NCBI RefSeq assembly: GCF_001425055.1
Contig: NZ_LMDK01000004.1
Span: 63,573-127,572, forward strand
DNA from: Pelomonas sp. Root1237
GTDB lineage: Bacteria; Pseudomonadota; Gammaproteobacteria; Burkholderiales; Burkholderiaceae_C
Direction of reading: 5' to 3'
DNA: 64,000 bases
Below the pieces are notes generated by a model. That model was not told the origin of the DNA. It saw nothing but the letters and a program-made list of their open reading frames with translations, and made no database searches. The position numbers and the translations under genes were made by a program. Below, piece by piece: positions 55,221 through 64,000 of this stretch. Numbering within the stretch: position 1 is the stretch's first letter; the number at the start of each line of letters is the position of its first letter.

Positions 55221-56675
55221 ATGCAGAACAAGGAATCCAAGGGCAGCAAAACCTGGATCTGGGTCGCGGTAGCCGTCGTCATCGTCATTGCGGGCGCGGC
55301 GTGGTGGTGGAAGGGCAGGGGCGGCGAAGGCGCCGCTGACGGGCCGGCCGGCGCGGCATCGGCCGCATCTGGTGCCGGCGGGTCGGGCCGGCCCGCGGGC
55401 GGGCGCTTTGGCCGCAGCGGGCCGCAGCCGGTCACGGTGGCCGCGGTGCAGAAGCGCGACATGGCCGTCGTCGTCGACGCCATCGGCAGCATCGCCTCGG
55501 CCAACACCGCTGTGGTGCACGCCAAGGTCAGCGGCGAGCTGAAGGCTATCTATTTCCACGAGGGCCAGCCGGTGAAAGCCGGCCAGGTGCTCGCCCTCAT
55601 CGATCCCAAGCCCTACGAGATCGCCCGCGACCAGGCCCAGGGCACGCTGGCGCGCGACCAGGCCCAGCTGGAGAACGCCCGCGCCGACCTTGCCCGCTAC
55701 AAGGACCTCGTCGCCAAGGAGGCTGCGCCGCGCCAGCAGCTCGACACCCAGCAGGCCCTCGTGCGCCAGTTGGAAGCTACCCTGCTGTCGGACCAGGCGG
55801 CGGTGGACAACGCCAAGCTGCAGCTGTCCTACACCCGCGTCACCGCGCCCATCGCCGGCCAGGCGGGCCTGAAGCAGGCCGACCTCGGCAACAACATCAC
55901 GCCCGGCGACGCCAACGGGCTGCTGACCATCGCCCAGATCCAGCCGGCCGCAGTCGTCTTCGCCGTGCCGGACGCGCGCCTGCCTCGCATCCGCCAGCAG
56001 CTGGGCGACAAGCAGGCCTTGCCTGTGCAGGCCTGGGACCGCGAGCGCCGCACCAAGCTGGCCGAAGGCCGCGTTGCCAGCACCGACAACGCCATCGACG
56101 CGACCACCGGCACCATCAAGGTCAAGGCCCTGTTCGACAACAAGGACGGCGGTCTCTTCCCCAACCAGTTCGTCAATGTGCGCCTGCAGCTGGACACGCT
56201 GAAGGGCGTCCTCGTCGTGCCGACGGCGGCCGTGCAACGTGGCTCCCAGGGCATCTACATCTACGTCGTGGCCGACGGCCAGGTGGCGCTGCGCAAGGTG
56301 CAGACCCTGGCCACCGACGGCGATTTCACTGCCGTGCAGGGCGATCTGAAGGAGGGCGACCAGGTTGTCACCGACGGCGCCGACCGCCTGCGTGATGGCG
56401 GCAAGGCCGAGGTCATCAAGGTGCCGGCCGCTGGGGCTTCCGGCCCGGGTGGCCGCGGTCGTGGGCGTGGTGCTGGCGCCGGTGCAGCCAGCGCAGCCAG
56501 TGGCGCGGGTGGCAATGCAACTGCGGCCAGCACCAGCGCCAGTGCCGCTGACGGCGAGCGCCCGCGCTGGGCAGACCGCGTGCCGCCCGAGATGGTCGAG
56601 AAGCTCAAGGCCATGAGCCCGGAGGACCGCCGCACCTGGATCCAGCAGCACCGCGCCTCGGCTCCTTCCCAGTGA
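55221..56675 (+). CDS. mdtA: RND efflux periplasmic adaptor (MdtA-like)
   Basis: A 484-residue membrane-fusion protein. A single N-terminal anchor is at about 11-30 ('[19 protein letters not shown]'). A Gly/Ala-rich stretch (33-70) follows, then the lipoyl/hairpin core ('[27 protein letters not shown]', '[16 protein letters not shown]') and beta-barrel. The last 80 residues are unusually Gly/Arg/Ala-rich ('[10 protein letters not shown]') before a helical end '[20 protein letters not shown]'. It bridges the inner-membrane pumps encoded next and the outer-membrane factor. AGGAG lies 12 bases before ATG 55221. Confidence 0.93.
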   Translation: MQNKESKGSKTWIWVAVAVVIVIAGAAWWWKGRGGEGAADGPAGAASAASGAGGSGRPAGGRFGRSGPQPVTVAAVQKRDMAVVVDAIGSIASANTAVVHAKVSGELKAIYFHEGQPVKAGQVLALIDPKPYEIARDQAQGTLARDQAQLENARADLARYKDLVAKEAAPRQQLDTQQALVRQLEATLLSDQAAVDNAKLQLSYTRVTAPIAGQAGLKQADLGNNITPGDANGLLTIAQIQPAAVVFAVPDARLPRIRQQLGDKQALPVQAWDRERRTKLAEGRVASTDNAIDATTGTIKVKALFDNKDGGLFPNQFVNVRLQLDTLKGVLVVPTAAVQRGSQGIYIYVVADGQVALRKVQTLATDGDFTAVQGDLKEGDQVVTDGADRLRDGGKAEVIKVPAAGASGPGGRGRGRGAGAGAASAASGAGGNATAASTSASAADGERPRWADRVPPEMVEKLKAMSPEDRRTWIQQHRASAPSQ

Positions 56676-56837
56676 GGAAGCTGTGAACGCACCCCGCACG
56701 CCCGCTCATCCCGCCGCAACGCCGCCACTCGGCGTTGCAAATGCTCGCCGTAGTCCCTGCTACGGCTGTGCTTTGCGCCTTGATTGGCGACGCCGCGACG
56801 GCCTGCTCGGCCGCGCGGAGTCCATTCACAGCTTCCG

Positions 56838-59800
56838 ATGAACCCGTCACGCCTTTTCATCGCGCGGCCGGTCGCGACCTCGCTGCTGATGCTGGCCATC
56901 GTGCTGGCCGGCGCCCTGGCCTACCGGCTGCTGCCGGTGTCGGCCCTGCCCGAGGTCGACTACCCGACCATCCAGGTCACGACGCTCTACCCCGGCGCCA
57001 GCCCGGACGTGATGACGTCCTCGGTCACCGCCCCGCTGGAGCGCCAGTTCGGCCAGATGCCGGGCCTGGCGCAGATGTCGTCCACCAGCTCGGGCGGGGC
57101 CTCGGTCATCACGCTGCGCTTCGAGCTCAGCCTGGCCCTGGACGTGGCCGAGCAGGAGGTGCAGGCGGCCATCAATGCCGGCAGCAACCTGCTGCCCAGC
57201 GACCTGCCGATGCCGCCGGTCTACAGCAAGGTCAACCCGGCCGATGCGCCGGTGCTGACCATCGCCATCAGTTCCGCGACCCTGCCCATCACGCGCGTGC
57301 ACGATCTCGTCGAGAGCCGGCTGGCGCAGAAGATCTCCCAAGTGCCGGGCGTGGGCCTTGTGGGCATCGCGGGCGGCCGGCGGCCGGCCGTGCGCATCCG
57401 GGCCAACCCGGGCGCGCTGGCGTCCCTCGGCCTGTCCATCGACGATGTGCGCACGGCGATCTCGGGCGCCAACGTCAACCAGTCCAAGGGCAGCTTCGAC
57501 GGCCCGCTGCGGGCCTCGACGCTGGACGCCAACGACCAGCTGCGCAGCGCGTCTGAATACGCCAACCTCGTCATCGCCTACAAGAACGGCAATGCGGTGC
57601 GGCTCAAGGATGTGGCCCAGCTGGTGGATGACGCCGAGAACCTGCGCCTGGCCGCCTGGGCCGGCCAGGCCAGCAAATCCAGCGTGTCGGCCGTCATCCT
57701 GAACGTGCAGCGCCAGCCCGGCGCCAACGTCATCGAGACCGTGGACCGCGTGCGCGCCGTGCTGCCCCAGCTGCAGGCCAGCCTGCCGGCATCGCTGGAC
57801 GTGCAACTGCTCAGCGACCGCACCACCACCATCCGCGCCTCGGTGACCGATGTGCAGCATGAGCTGCTGTTTGCCATCGTGTTGGTCATCGGCGTCATCT
57901 TCGTCTTCCTGCGCAGCCTGCCGGCCACCATCATCCCGGCCGTCGCCGTGCCGGTGTCTCTGGTGGGCACCTTCGGCGTCATGTACATGGCGGGGTTCTC
58001 GATCAACAACCTGACGCTGATGGCGTTGGTGATCTCCACGGGCTTCGTGGTGGACGACGCCATCGTCATGATTGAGAACATTGCGCGGCACATGGAGGAG
58101 GGCGGTGAAGCCGTCAGCCCATACGACGCAGCCCTGACTGGCTCCAAGCAGATCGGCTTCACCATCATCTCGCTGACGGTCTCGCTGATCGCCGTGCTGA
58201 TCCCGCTGCTCTTCATGGGCGACGTGGTCGGCCGCCTCTTCCACGAGTTCGCCATCACGCTGGCCGTGTCCATCCTGATCTCGGCCTTCGTGTCGCTGAC
58301 GTTGACGCCCATGATGTGCGCGCGCCTGCTCAAGCACGAGCACGACGAAGACCACGGCTGGCTGTGGCGCCGCGTGGGCAAGGCCTTCGACGACATCATT
58401 GCCGGCTATGGCCGCATGTTGAACTGGGTGCTGGACCGCTCGGCGGCGACGCTGGTCGTCTTCATCGCCACGCTGGGCCTGACCGGCGTGCTCTATCTGC
58501 TGGTGCCCAAGGGCTTCTTCCCGGTGCAGGACACGGGCCAGCTGCAGGGCATCACCGAGGCGGCGCAGTCCACCTCCTTTGGCGCCATGGCCGAGCACCA
58601 GCAGCGCCTGGCCGAACGCGTGCTGAAGGACCCGGCGGTGGAGAGCGTGTCGTCCTTCATCGGCGTGGACGGTGGCAACACGACGCTGAACCAGGGCCGG
58701 CTGCAGATTTCGCTCAAGGCCAAGGAGGGCCGCGGCGCCAGCGCCGCCGAGGTGGCGCGACGCATTGCGGACGCGGCCGCCGAGGAGCCCGGCATTGCGC
58801 TGTATCTGCAGCCCGTGCAGGACCTGACCATCGAGGACCGCATCGCCAAGACGCAGTACCAGTTCACGCTGTCTTCGCCGGACTCCGCCGAGTTGAGCCG
58901 TTCGACGACGGCCGTGCTGGAGCGGCTGCGTGGCCTGAAGCAGATCGTCGATGTGGCCAGCGACCAGCAGGAAAAGGGCCTCCAAGCCTATGTCGACATC
59001 GACCGCGACGCGGCCGGCCGGCTGGGCGTCAGCGTCGCGGCCATCGACAGTGCGCTGTACAGCGCCTTCGGCCAGCGGTTGATCTCGACCATCTTCACGC
59101 AGAGCAACCAATACCGCGTCGTGCTGGAAGTGGCGCCCGAGTATCGCCAGGGGCTGGACGGCCTGAAGCGTCTCTATGTGCCCGGCGCGGGCGGCGTGCA
59201 GGTGCCGCTCAGCTCGGTGGCGCGCTTCAGCGAGAAGCTGGCGCCGCTGGCTGTCAACCATGTGGCGCAGTTTCCGTCGTCGACCCTGTCCTTCAACCTC
59301 GCGCCCGGCGCCTCGCTCGGCGAAGCGGTCAAGGCTGTGCGCGCCGAGGTCGATGCGTTGCAGCTGCCGCTCAGCGTCGAGACGCGATTCGAGGGCGCGG
59401 CCCTGGCCTTCCAGGCGTCCCTCACGAGCACGCTGCTGCTCATCCTCGCGGCCATCGTGACGATGTACATCGTGCTGGGCGTGCTCTACGAGAGCACCAT
59501 CCACCCGCTGACCATCCTGTCGACGCTGCCCTCCGCCGGCCTGGGCGCGCTGCTGGCCCTGCTGGCCTTCCGCCTGGACCTGGACATCATCGCCATCATC
59601 GGCATCGTGCTCTTGATCGGTATCGTCAAGAAGAACGCGATCATGATGATCGACTTCGCCTTGGAGGCCGAACGCGATCATGGCAAGACGCCGCGCGACG
59701 CCATCTTCGAGGCCTGCCTGCTGCGTTTCCGGCCCATCCTGATGACGACGATGGCGGCCCTGCTGGGCGCGCTGCCGCTGATGCTCGGCACCGGCGTGGG

Positions 59801-59957
59801 CAGCGAGCTGCGCCACCCGCTGGGCGTCGTCATGGTCGGCGGCCTCATCGTCAGCCAGCTGCTGACGCTGTTCACGACGCCGGTCATTTACCTGGGCTTC
59901 GCATCGGTGGCCGCGCGCCTCAAGCGCCGCGGCCAGGCGAAGGAGGCCGTGGCGTGA
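56838..59957 (+). CDS. mdtB: RND efflux pump subunit (MdtB-like)
   Basis: A 1039-residue resistance-nodulation-division transporter. '[19 protein letters not shown]' begins the first of twelve helices. The proton-relay aspartates lie in TM4 '[16 protein letters not shown]' (VVDDAIV) and a lysine in TM10 '[12 protein letters not shown]'. Two large periplasmic loops (about 30-330 and 550-860) are present. It works with MdtC as a heterotrimeric pump for bile-salt, novobiocin or similar compounds in relatives; the substrate here is unproven. ATG 56838 is favoured over an ATG 54 bases upstream because it gives the standard N-terminus. Confidence 0.95.
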   Translation: MNPSRLFIARPVATSLLMLAIVLAGALAYRLLPVSALPEVDYPTIQVTTLYPGASPDVMTSSVTAPLERQFGQMPGLAQMSSTSSGGASVITLRFELSLALDVAEQEVQAAINAGSNLLPSDLPMPPVYSKVNPADAPVLTIAISSATLPITRVHDLVESRLAQKISQVPGVGLVGIAGGRRPAVRIRANPGALASLGLSIDDVRTAISGANVNQSKGSFDGPLRASTLDANDQLRSASEYANLVIAYKNGNAVRLKDVAQLVDDAENLRLAAWAGQASKSSVSAVILNVQRQPGANVIETVDRVRAVLPQLQASLPASLDVQLLSDRTTTIRASVTDVQHELLFAIVLVIGVIFVFLRSLPATIIPAVAVPVSLVGTFGVMYMAGFSINNLTLMALVISTGFVVDDAIVMIENIARHMEEGGEAVSPYDAALTGSKQIGFTIISLTVSLIAVLIPLLFMGDVVGRLFHEFAITLAVSILISAFVSLTLTPMMCARLLKHEHDEDHGWLWRRVGKAFDDIIAGYGRMLNWVLDRSAATLVVFIATLGLTGVLYLLVPKGFFPVQDTGQLQGITEAAQSTSFGAMAEHQQRLAERVLKDPAVESVSSFIGVDGGNTTLNQGRLQISLKAKEGRGASAAEVARRIADAAAEEPGIALYLQPVQDLTIEDRIAKTQYQFTLSSPDSAELSRSTTAVLERLRGLKQIVDVASDQQEKGLQAYVDIDRDAAGRLGVSVAAIDSALYSAFGQRLISTIFTQSNQYRVVLEVAPEYRQGLDGLKRLYVPGAGGVQVPLSSVARFSEKLAPLAVNHVAQFPSSTLSFNLAPGASLGEAVKAVRAEVDALQLPLSVETRFEGAALAFQASLTSTLLLILAAIVTMYIVLGVLYESTIHPLTILSTLPSAGLGALLALLAFRLDLDIIAIIGIVLLIGIVKKNAIMMIDFALEAERDHGKTPRDAIFEACLLRFRPILMTTMAALLGALPLMLGTGVGSELRHPLGVVMVGGLIVSQLLTLFTTPVIYLGFASVAARLKRRGQAKEAVA

Positions 59958-62900
59958 ACCTGTCGCGCGTCTTCATCGAGCGCCCCATCGGCACGGCGCT
60001 GATCACTTGCGGCCTGGCGCTGGCGGGCGCCATCGCCTATCTGCTGCTGCCGATTGCGCCGCTGCCCCAGGTCGAGTTCCCGACCATCTCGGTCAGCGCC
60101 TCCCTGCCCGGTGCCAGCCCCGACACGATGGCCGCCACCGTGGCCACGCCGCTGGAGCGGACGCTCGGCAGCATCGCCGGCGTCACCGAGATCACCTCGT
60201 CATCGTCGCTGGGCAGCAGCCGCGTCACGCTGCAGTTCGACCTCAGCCGCGACATCGACAGCGCCGCCCGCGACGTGCAGGCCGGCATCAACGCCTCGCG
60301 CGCGCTGCTGCCCACGGGCATGCCGAGCAACCCGAGCTACCGCAAGGTCAACCCGGCCGACGCGCCCATCATGATCGTCGCGCTGACGTCGGACACGCTG
60401 ACGCGCGGCCAGATGTACGACGCCGCCTCCACCGTGCTGGCGCAGCGGCTGTCGCAGGTCGATGGCGTCGGCCAGGTCAGCGTGGGCGGCGGCGCGCTGC
60501 CGGCCGTGCGCATCGAGCTGGACCCGAACAAGCTGTCCGCCCAGGGCATCTCGCTGGATCAGGTCAGGGCGGCCGTTGTCGCCACCAATGCCAACCGGCC
60601 CAAGGGGCAACTGGAGAGCGGCGACCGCACCTGGCAGATCATCGCCAACGACCAGGCCCGCCTCGCCAGCGACTACGCACCCCTGGTGCTGAGCTACAAG
60701 AACGGCGCCGCCGTGCAGCTGCGCGACGTGGCCTCCATCGAGGACAGCGTGCAGGACCTGCGCAACGACGGCCTGGCCAATGGCCGCTCGGCCGTGCTGC
60801 TGATCCTGAACAAGGCACCCAGCGCCAACATCATCAAGACGGTGGACACCGTGCGGGCTCTGCTGCCGCAGTTGCGCGCCTCCATCTCGCCGGCCATCAA
60901 TGTCGACGTCGTCATGGACCGCACGTCCACCATCCGCGGCAGCATCAAGGAGGTGCAGCGCACGCTGGCCATCTCTTTCGGCCTGGTCATCGTCGTCGTC
61001 TTCATCTTCCTGCGGCGCTTCCGTGCCGCCCTGCTGCCGGCGGTGGCCGTGCCGGTGTCGCTGGCCGGCACCTGCGGCTTCATGTATCTGCTGGGCTACA
61101 GCATCGACAACCTGTCGCTGATGGCGATGACGGTGGCGACGGGCTTCGTCGTCGACGACGCCATCGTCGTGCTCGAGAACATCTCGCGCCACATCGAGCG
61201 CGGCGTGCCGCCCCGCGAGGCGGCGCTGAAAGGCGCGCGCGAGATCGGCTTCACCGTCGTTTCCATCTCGCTGAGCCTGATTGCCGTCTTCATCCCCATC
61301 CTGGCCATGGGTGGCATCGTCGGGCGGCTGTTCCGCGAGTTCGCCGTCGTGCTGTCGGTGGCCATCCTGGTGTCCATGGTCGTGTCGCTGACCACCACGC
61401 CCATGATGGCCGCGACCTTGCTCAAGCCCCATGGCGAGGCGAAGAAGGCCGGCCGCGTCGGCCAATTTCTCGGACGCCTGCAACGCGCATTGATGCGCGG
61501 CTACCGCCGCAGTCTGCGCTGGACGCTGCGCCACCAGCCCGTCGCGCTGCTGGTGCTGGCCGGCGTCGTCGCGCTGAACGTGCATCTCTACATGACCATC
61601 CCCAAGGGCTTCTTCCCGCAGCAGGACACCGGCCTGATGACTGGCGGCGTACAGGCCGACCAGGCCTCCTCCTTCCAATCCATGCAGCTCAAGCTGCGCA
61701 CCTTCCATGACATCGTGCGCGCCGACCCTGCCGTGGCCAACGTCACCGGTTTCACCGGCGGCGGCCAGCGCAACAGCGCCAACATGTTCATCAGCCTGAA
61801 GCCCCAGGCCGAGCGTGAGGAGAGCATCGACGCCGTCATCAACCGGCTGCGCGGCAAGCTGGCCAAGGTGCCCGGCGCCAATCTCTTCATGGCGCCCGTG
61901 CAGGACATCCGCATCGGCGGCCGTCAGGCCAATGCCTCGCTGCAGTACACGCTGCAGTCGGACAGCCTGGAAGACCTGCGCACCTGGGAGCCGCGCATCC
62001 GCCGCGCGCTGACCGAGGTGCCGGAGATCACCGACGTCAACACCGACCAGCAAGACAAGGGCACGCAGACGTCCCTCGTCGTCGACCGTGACGCGCTGGC
62101 ACGGCTCGGCATCACGATGGGCGCCTTCGACAGCACGCTGAACAACGCCTTCGGCCAGCGCCAGGTCGGCGTCATCTACAACCCGCTGAACCAGTACCGC
62201 GTCGTCATGGAGCTGGCACCCGTCTGGCTGCAAAGCCCGCAGACCCTGGACCGGCTGATGCTGACCAGCAGCGCGGGCCAGCAGGTGCCGCTATCTGCGG
62301 TGGCGCGCGTCGAGACGACCAACACTCCGCTGTCAGTCAACCACCAGAGCGGCACGCCGGCCAGCACCATCAGCTTCAACCTGGCCGAGGGCGTGTCGAT
62401 GTCGGATGCGGTCGTCGCCATCAATGACGCCGTGGCCGGCAGCGGCGCGCCGGTGTCGGTGCGCGGCAGCTTCCAGGGCACGGCCCAGGCCTTCCAGGCG
62501 TCCCTCAAGTCCCAGCCCCTGCTCATCCTCGCGGCCATCGTGACCATCTACCTGGTGCTGGGCATGCTCTACGAGAGCCTCATCCACCCGATCACCATCC
62601 TGTCGACGCTGCCCTCGGCGGGCGTCGGCGCGCTGCTGGCGCTGATGGCTTTCAAGACCGACTTCACCATCATTGCGCTGATCGGCGTCATCCTGCTGAT
62701 CGGCATCGTCAAGAAGAACGCCATCATGATGCTGGACTTCGCCATCTCGGCCCAGCATGCCGCCGATGAGCGCGGCAGCCGGCTGTCGCCGGGTGCCGCC
62801 ATCTACCGCGCGGCCCTGCTGCGGCTGCGCCCTATCCTGATGACGACGGTGGCCGCCGTCTTCGGTGCCGTGCCGTTGGCCCTGGGCCATGGCGAGGGCG

Positions 62901-63061
62901 CCGAGCTGCGCGTGCCGCTGGGCATCTCCATCGTCGGCGGCCTGCTGCTGAGCCAGCTGCTGACCCTCTACACCACGCCCGTCGTGTTCTGCTGCATGGA
63001 CAGGCTGAGCCGCAAGAAGCGCGCGCCTGCTCGTGCAGCTGTCATCCAGACCGCGACCTAA
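59954..63061 (+). CDS. mdtC: RND efflux pump subunit (MdtC-like)
   Basis: A 1035-residue RND transporter paralogous to the preceding one. GTG 59954 overlaps its stop (GTGA), with AGGAGG 8 bases upstream. The TM4 pair is in '[19 protein letters not shown]', TM10 has '[14 protein letters not shown]', and the N-terminus '[19 protein letters not shown]' is standard. Both subunits keep the charged relay, so either could drive protons. Together they form an MdtBC-type complex with the adaptor and outer-membrane factor. Confidence 0.95.
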   Translation: MNLSRVFIERPIGTALITCGLALAGAIAYLLLPIAPLPQVEFPTISVSASLPGASPDTMAATVATPLERTLGSIAGVTEITSSSSLGSSRVTLQFDLSRDIDSAARDVQAGINASRALLPTGMPSNPSYRKVNPADAPIMIVALTSDTLTRGQMYDAASTVLAQRLSQVDGVGQVSVGGGALPAVRIELDPNKLSAQGISLDQVRAAVVATNANRPKGQLESGDRTWQIIANDQARLASDYAPLVLSYKNGAAVQLRDVASIEDSVQDLRNDGLANGRSAVLLILNKAPSANIIKTVDTVRALLPQLRASISPAINVDVVMDRTSTIRGSIKEVQRTLAISFGLVIVVVFIFLRRFRAALLPAVAVPVSLAGTCGFMYLLGYSIDNLSLMAMTVATGFVVDDAIVVLENISRHIERGVPPREAALKGAREIGFTVVSISLSLIAVFIPILAMGGIVGRLFREFAVVLSVAILVSMVVSLTTTPMMAATLLKPHGEAKKAGRVGQFLGRLQRALMRGYRRSLRWTLRHQPVALLVLAGVVALNVHLYMTIPKGFFPQQDTGLMTGGVQADQASSFQSMQLKLRTFHDIVRADPAVANVTGFTGGGQRNSANMFISLKPQAEREESIDAVINRLRGKLAKVPGANLFMAPVQDIRIGGRQANASLQYTLQSDSLEDLRTWEPRIRRALTEVPEITDVNTDQQDKGTQTSLVVDRDALARLGITMGAFDSTLNNAFGQRQVGVIYNPLNQYRVVMELAPVWLQSPQTLDRLMLTSSAGQQVPLSAVARVETTNTPLSVNHQSGTPASTISFNLAEGVSMSDAVVAINDAVAGSGAPVSVRGSFQGTAQAFQASLKSQPLLILAAIVTIYLVLGMLYESLIHPITILSTLPSAGVGALLALMAFKTDFTIIALIGVILLIGIVKKNAIMMLDFAISAQHAADERGSRLSPGAAIYRAALLRLRPILMTTVAAVFGAVPLALGHGEGAELRVPLGISIVGGLLLSQLLTLYTTPVVFCCMDRLSRKKRAPARAAVIQTAT

Positions 63062-63064
63062 GCC

Positions 63065-64000
63065 ATGCTGAAGACTGCCCTTGCTCCCTTGACCGTCGCG
63101 CTGCTGCTTGCCGGCTGCGCCGTGACCTCGCAGCACCCGCCTGCTGAAGCCCCGCCGCCCGAGCACTTCACGGGCTCGACCGAATGGCGGCGCGTGGCGC
63201 CCGAGGTCGCCGTGCCCGAGGCCTGGTGGACGATGTTCAAGGATCCGGTGCTGGACAGCCTGCAAGCCGACCTTGTTGTCGGCAACCAGAACCTTGCCGC
63301 GGCCCTGGCCCAGGTTGCATCGGCCCGCGCGGTGCTTGCAGCCAGCCGCTCGGCCATTTTCCCCACGTTGTCCGTTGGCGCGGGCAGCACCCGATCCGCC
63401 ACGGCCGAGAACGGCAACGGCCAGCGCACCGTGTCGACCAACAACTCGCTGACGGCCAACGCGGCCTGGGAGATCGATCTCTGGGGGCGCCTCGCCGAAG
63501 GCGTCAAGGCCGCCGGCGCGAACTACCAGGCCAGCCAAGCCGATCTGGCCGCGCTGCGCCTGTCGGCGCAGGCGACGCTGACGCAAAGCTATTTCGCGTT
63601 GCGCACCGCCGAGGCGCAGCAGGCGCTGCTGGAGCGCACCGTGACCGCCAACCAGCGCGCGCTGGAGTTGACCGAGGCCCGCTATGCCGGCGGCGTCGTC
63701 GCGCAGACCGATGTGCTGCAGGCTCGCACCCAGCTGCGCAGCGTGCAGTCGCAGCTCAGCGACATGCGCACCGAGCGCGCGCAACTTGAGCACGCCATCG
63801 CCACCCAGGTCGGCAAGCTGCCGGGGCAGTTCCAGCTGCTGCCCAGCTCTCACCTGCCCGAGCTGCCGCCGGTACCCGACCTGGTGCCGTCGACGATGCT
63901 GGCCCAGCGCCCCGACATCGCCGCCGCGCGCGCCCGCCAGACGGCGGCGTATGCGCAGATCGGCATCGCCGATGCGGCCTTCTTCCCCGCAATCGACCTG
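63065..64000 (+). CDS. NodT-family outer-membrane efflux lipoprotein (partial)
   Basis: The first 312 residues of an OprM/NodT-type outer-membrane factor; the window ends before its stop. The lipoprotein signal 'LTVALLLAGC' has its cysteine at residue 18. 'AWWTMFKDPVLDSLQADLVVGNQNLAAALAQVASARAVL' (positions 53-91) and the tip region 'AAWEIDLWGRL' are the family's signature. Two OEP repeats are started: the first ends around residue 260, and 'MLAQRPDIAAARARQTAAYAQIGIADAAFFP' begins the second. It completes the pump across the outer membrane. Confidence 0.93.
   Translation, partial: MLKTALAPLTVALLLAGCAVTSQHPPAEAPPPEHFTGSTEWRRVAPEVAVPEAWWTMFKDPVLDSLQADLVVGNQNLAAALAQVASARAVLAASRSAIFPTLSVGAGSTRSATAENGNGQRTVSTNNSLTANAAWEIDLWGRLAEGVKAAGANYQASQADLAALRLSAQATLTQSYFALRTAEAQQALLERTVTANQRALELTEARYAGGVVAQTDVLQARTQLRSVQSQLSDMRTERAQLEHAIATQVGKLPGQFQLLPSSHLPELPPVPDLVPSTMLAQRPDIAAARARQTAAYAQIGIADAAFFPAIDL

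Noticed and set aside
56847..59816. A 989-codon open frame antisense to mdtB
   Set aside because: It is caused by high GC content; composition is dominated by Gln/His/Arg/Gly and there is no domain. The RND gene on the other strand is certain.
60007..61710. Long open frame inside mdtC in another reading frame
   Set aside because: It has Ala/Arg/Pro-rich shadow composition and no start context; it is covered by the clear MdtC protein.

Overview
The window reads as chromosomal DNA of a high-GC (roughly two-thirds G+C) betaproteobacterium of the order Burkholderiales, most like the Roseateles/Mitsuaria/Rubrivivax group. That rests on gene content (short-form hisG behind a bolA-like gene, a MocR/AhpD pair, a PHA-granule protein, PEP-CTERM sorting, MdtABC-NodT efflux) and on tightly packed genes with 4-bp ATGA/GTGA/TTGA overlaps. 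Species cannot be fixed from sequence reading alone. No rRNA, tRNA, insertion sequence, prophage or CRISPR array was seen.

Layout. 1-535: non-coding DNA full of nested inverted repeats. 579-12138: a beta-glucan use locus with two sugar-ABC permeases, GH1 beta-glucosidase, GH16 endoglucanase lipoprotein, exported proteins, then on the other strand the ATPase and sugar-binding protein, facing a TctDE/QseBC-type two-component system across an AT-rich divergent promoter. 12135-18838: regulators paired with small enzymes (MocR/AhpD-like, LysR/SDR), an exported alpha/beta hydrolase and a cytoplasmic molybdopterin oxidoreductase. 18971-23899: two exported zinc metallopeptidases, a GNAT enzyme, a Sel1-repeat membrane protein and a truncated aldo/keto reductase. 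24032-29184: storage-lipid functions (PHA-granule protein, acyl-CoA-binding protein, wax ester synthase/DGAT), three tandem paralogues of an unrecognised small secreted protein, a TPR protein and a TetR regulator. 29328-31000: ABC-2 exporter.

31076-42040: bolA-hisG-hisD, then hisC-hisB-(exported protein)-hisH-hisA, then hisF-rsmD-coaD-ferredoxin. The histidine genes are broken up: murA is absent between bolA and hisG, a convergent GNAT gene and a VapBC-type toxin-antitoxin pair sit between hisD and hisC, and a PEP-CTERM/CHRD gene on the other strand separates hisA from hisF. The toxin stop overlaps the hisC start, so the distal his genes appear to be read from the toxin-antitoxin promoter.

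43019-54089: a cobalamin regulon on the minus strand: riboswitch with an intrinsic terminator, BtuB, CobU, BtuFCD-type importer, CobB, CobO, a DUF1636 protein, CbiB, a CobC/CobD-type decarboxylase and CobQ. It covers import and late assembly from cobyrinate to adenosylcobinamide-GDP; corrin-ring genes and cobS/cobT are not in the window. 54099-55138: exported small protein and pth. 55221-64000: MdtABC-type RND efflux operon with a NodT-type outer-membrane factor cut by the window end.

The most interesting points are the toxin-antitoxin pair wired into the his operon, the three-gene secreted paralogue family, a 94-bp dispersed repeat present twice in inverted orientation, a duplicated ferredoxin start that creates a small upstream ORF, and the aldo/keto reductase remnant coupled to an unusual low-GC gene.
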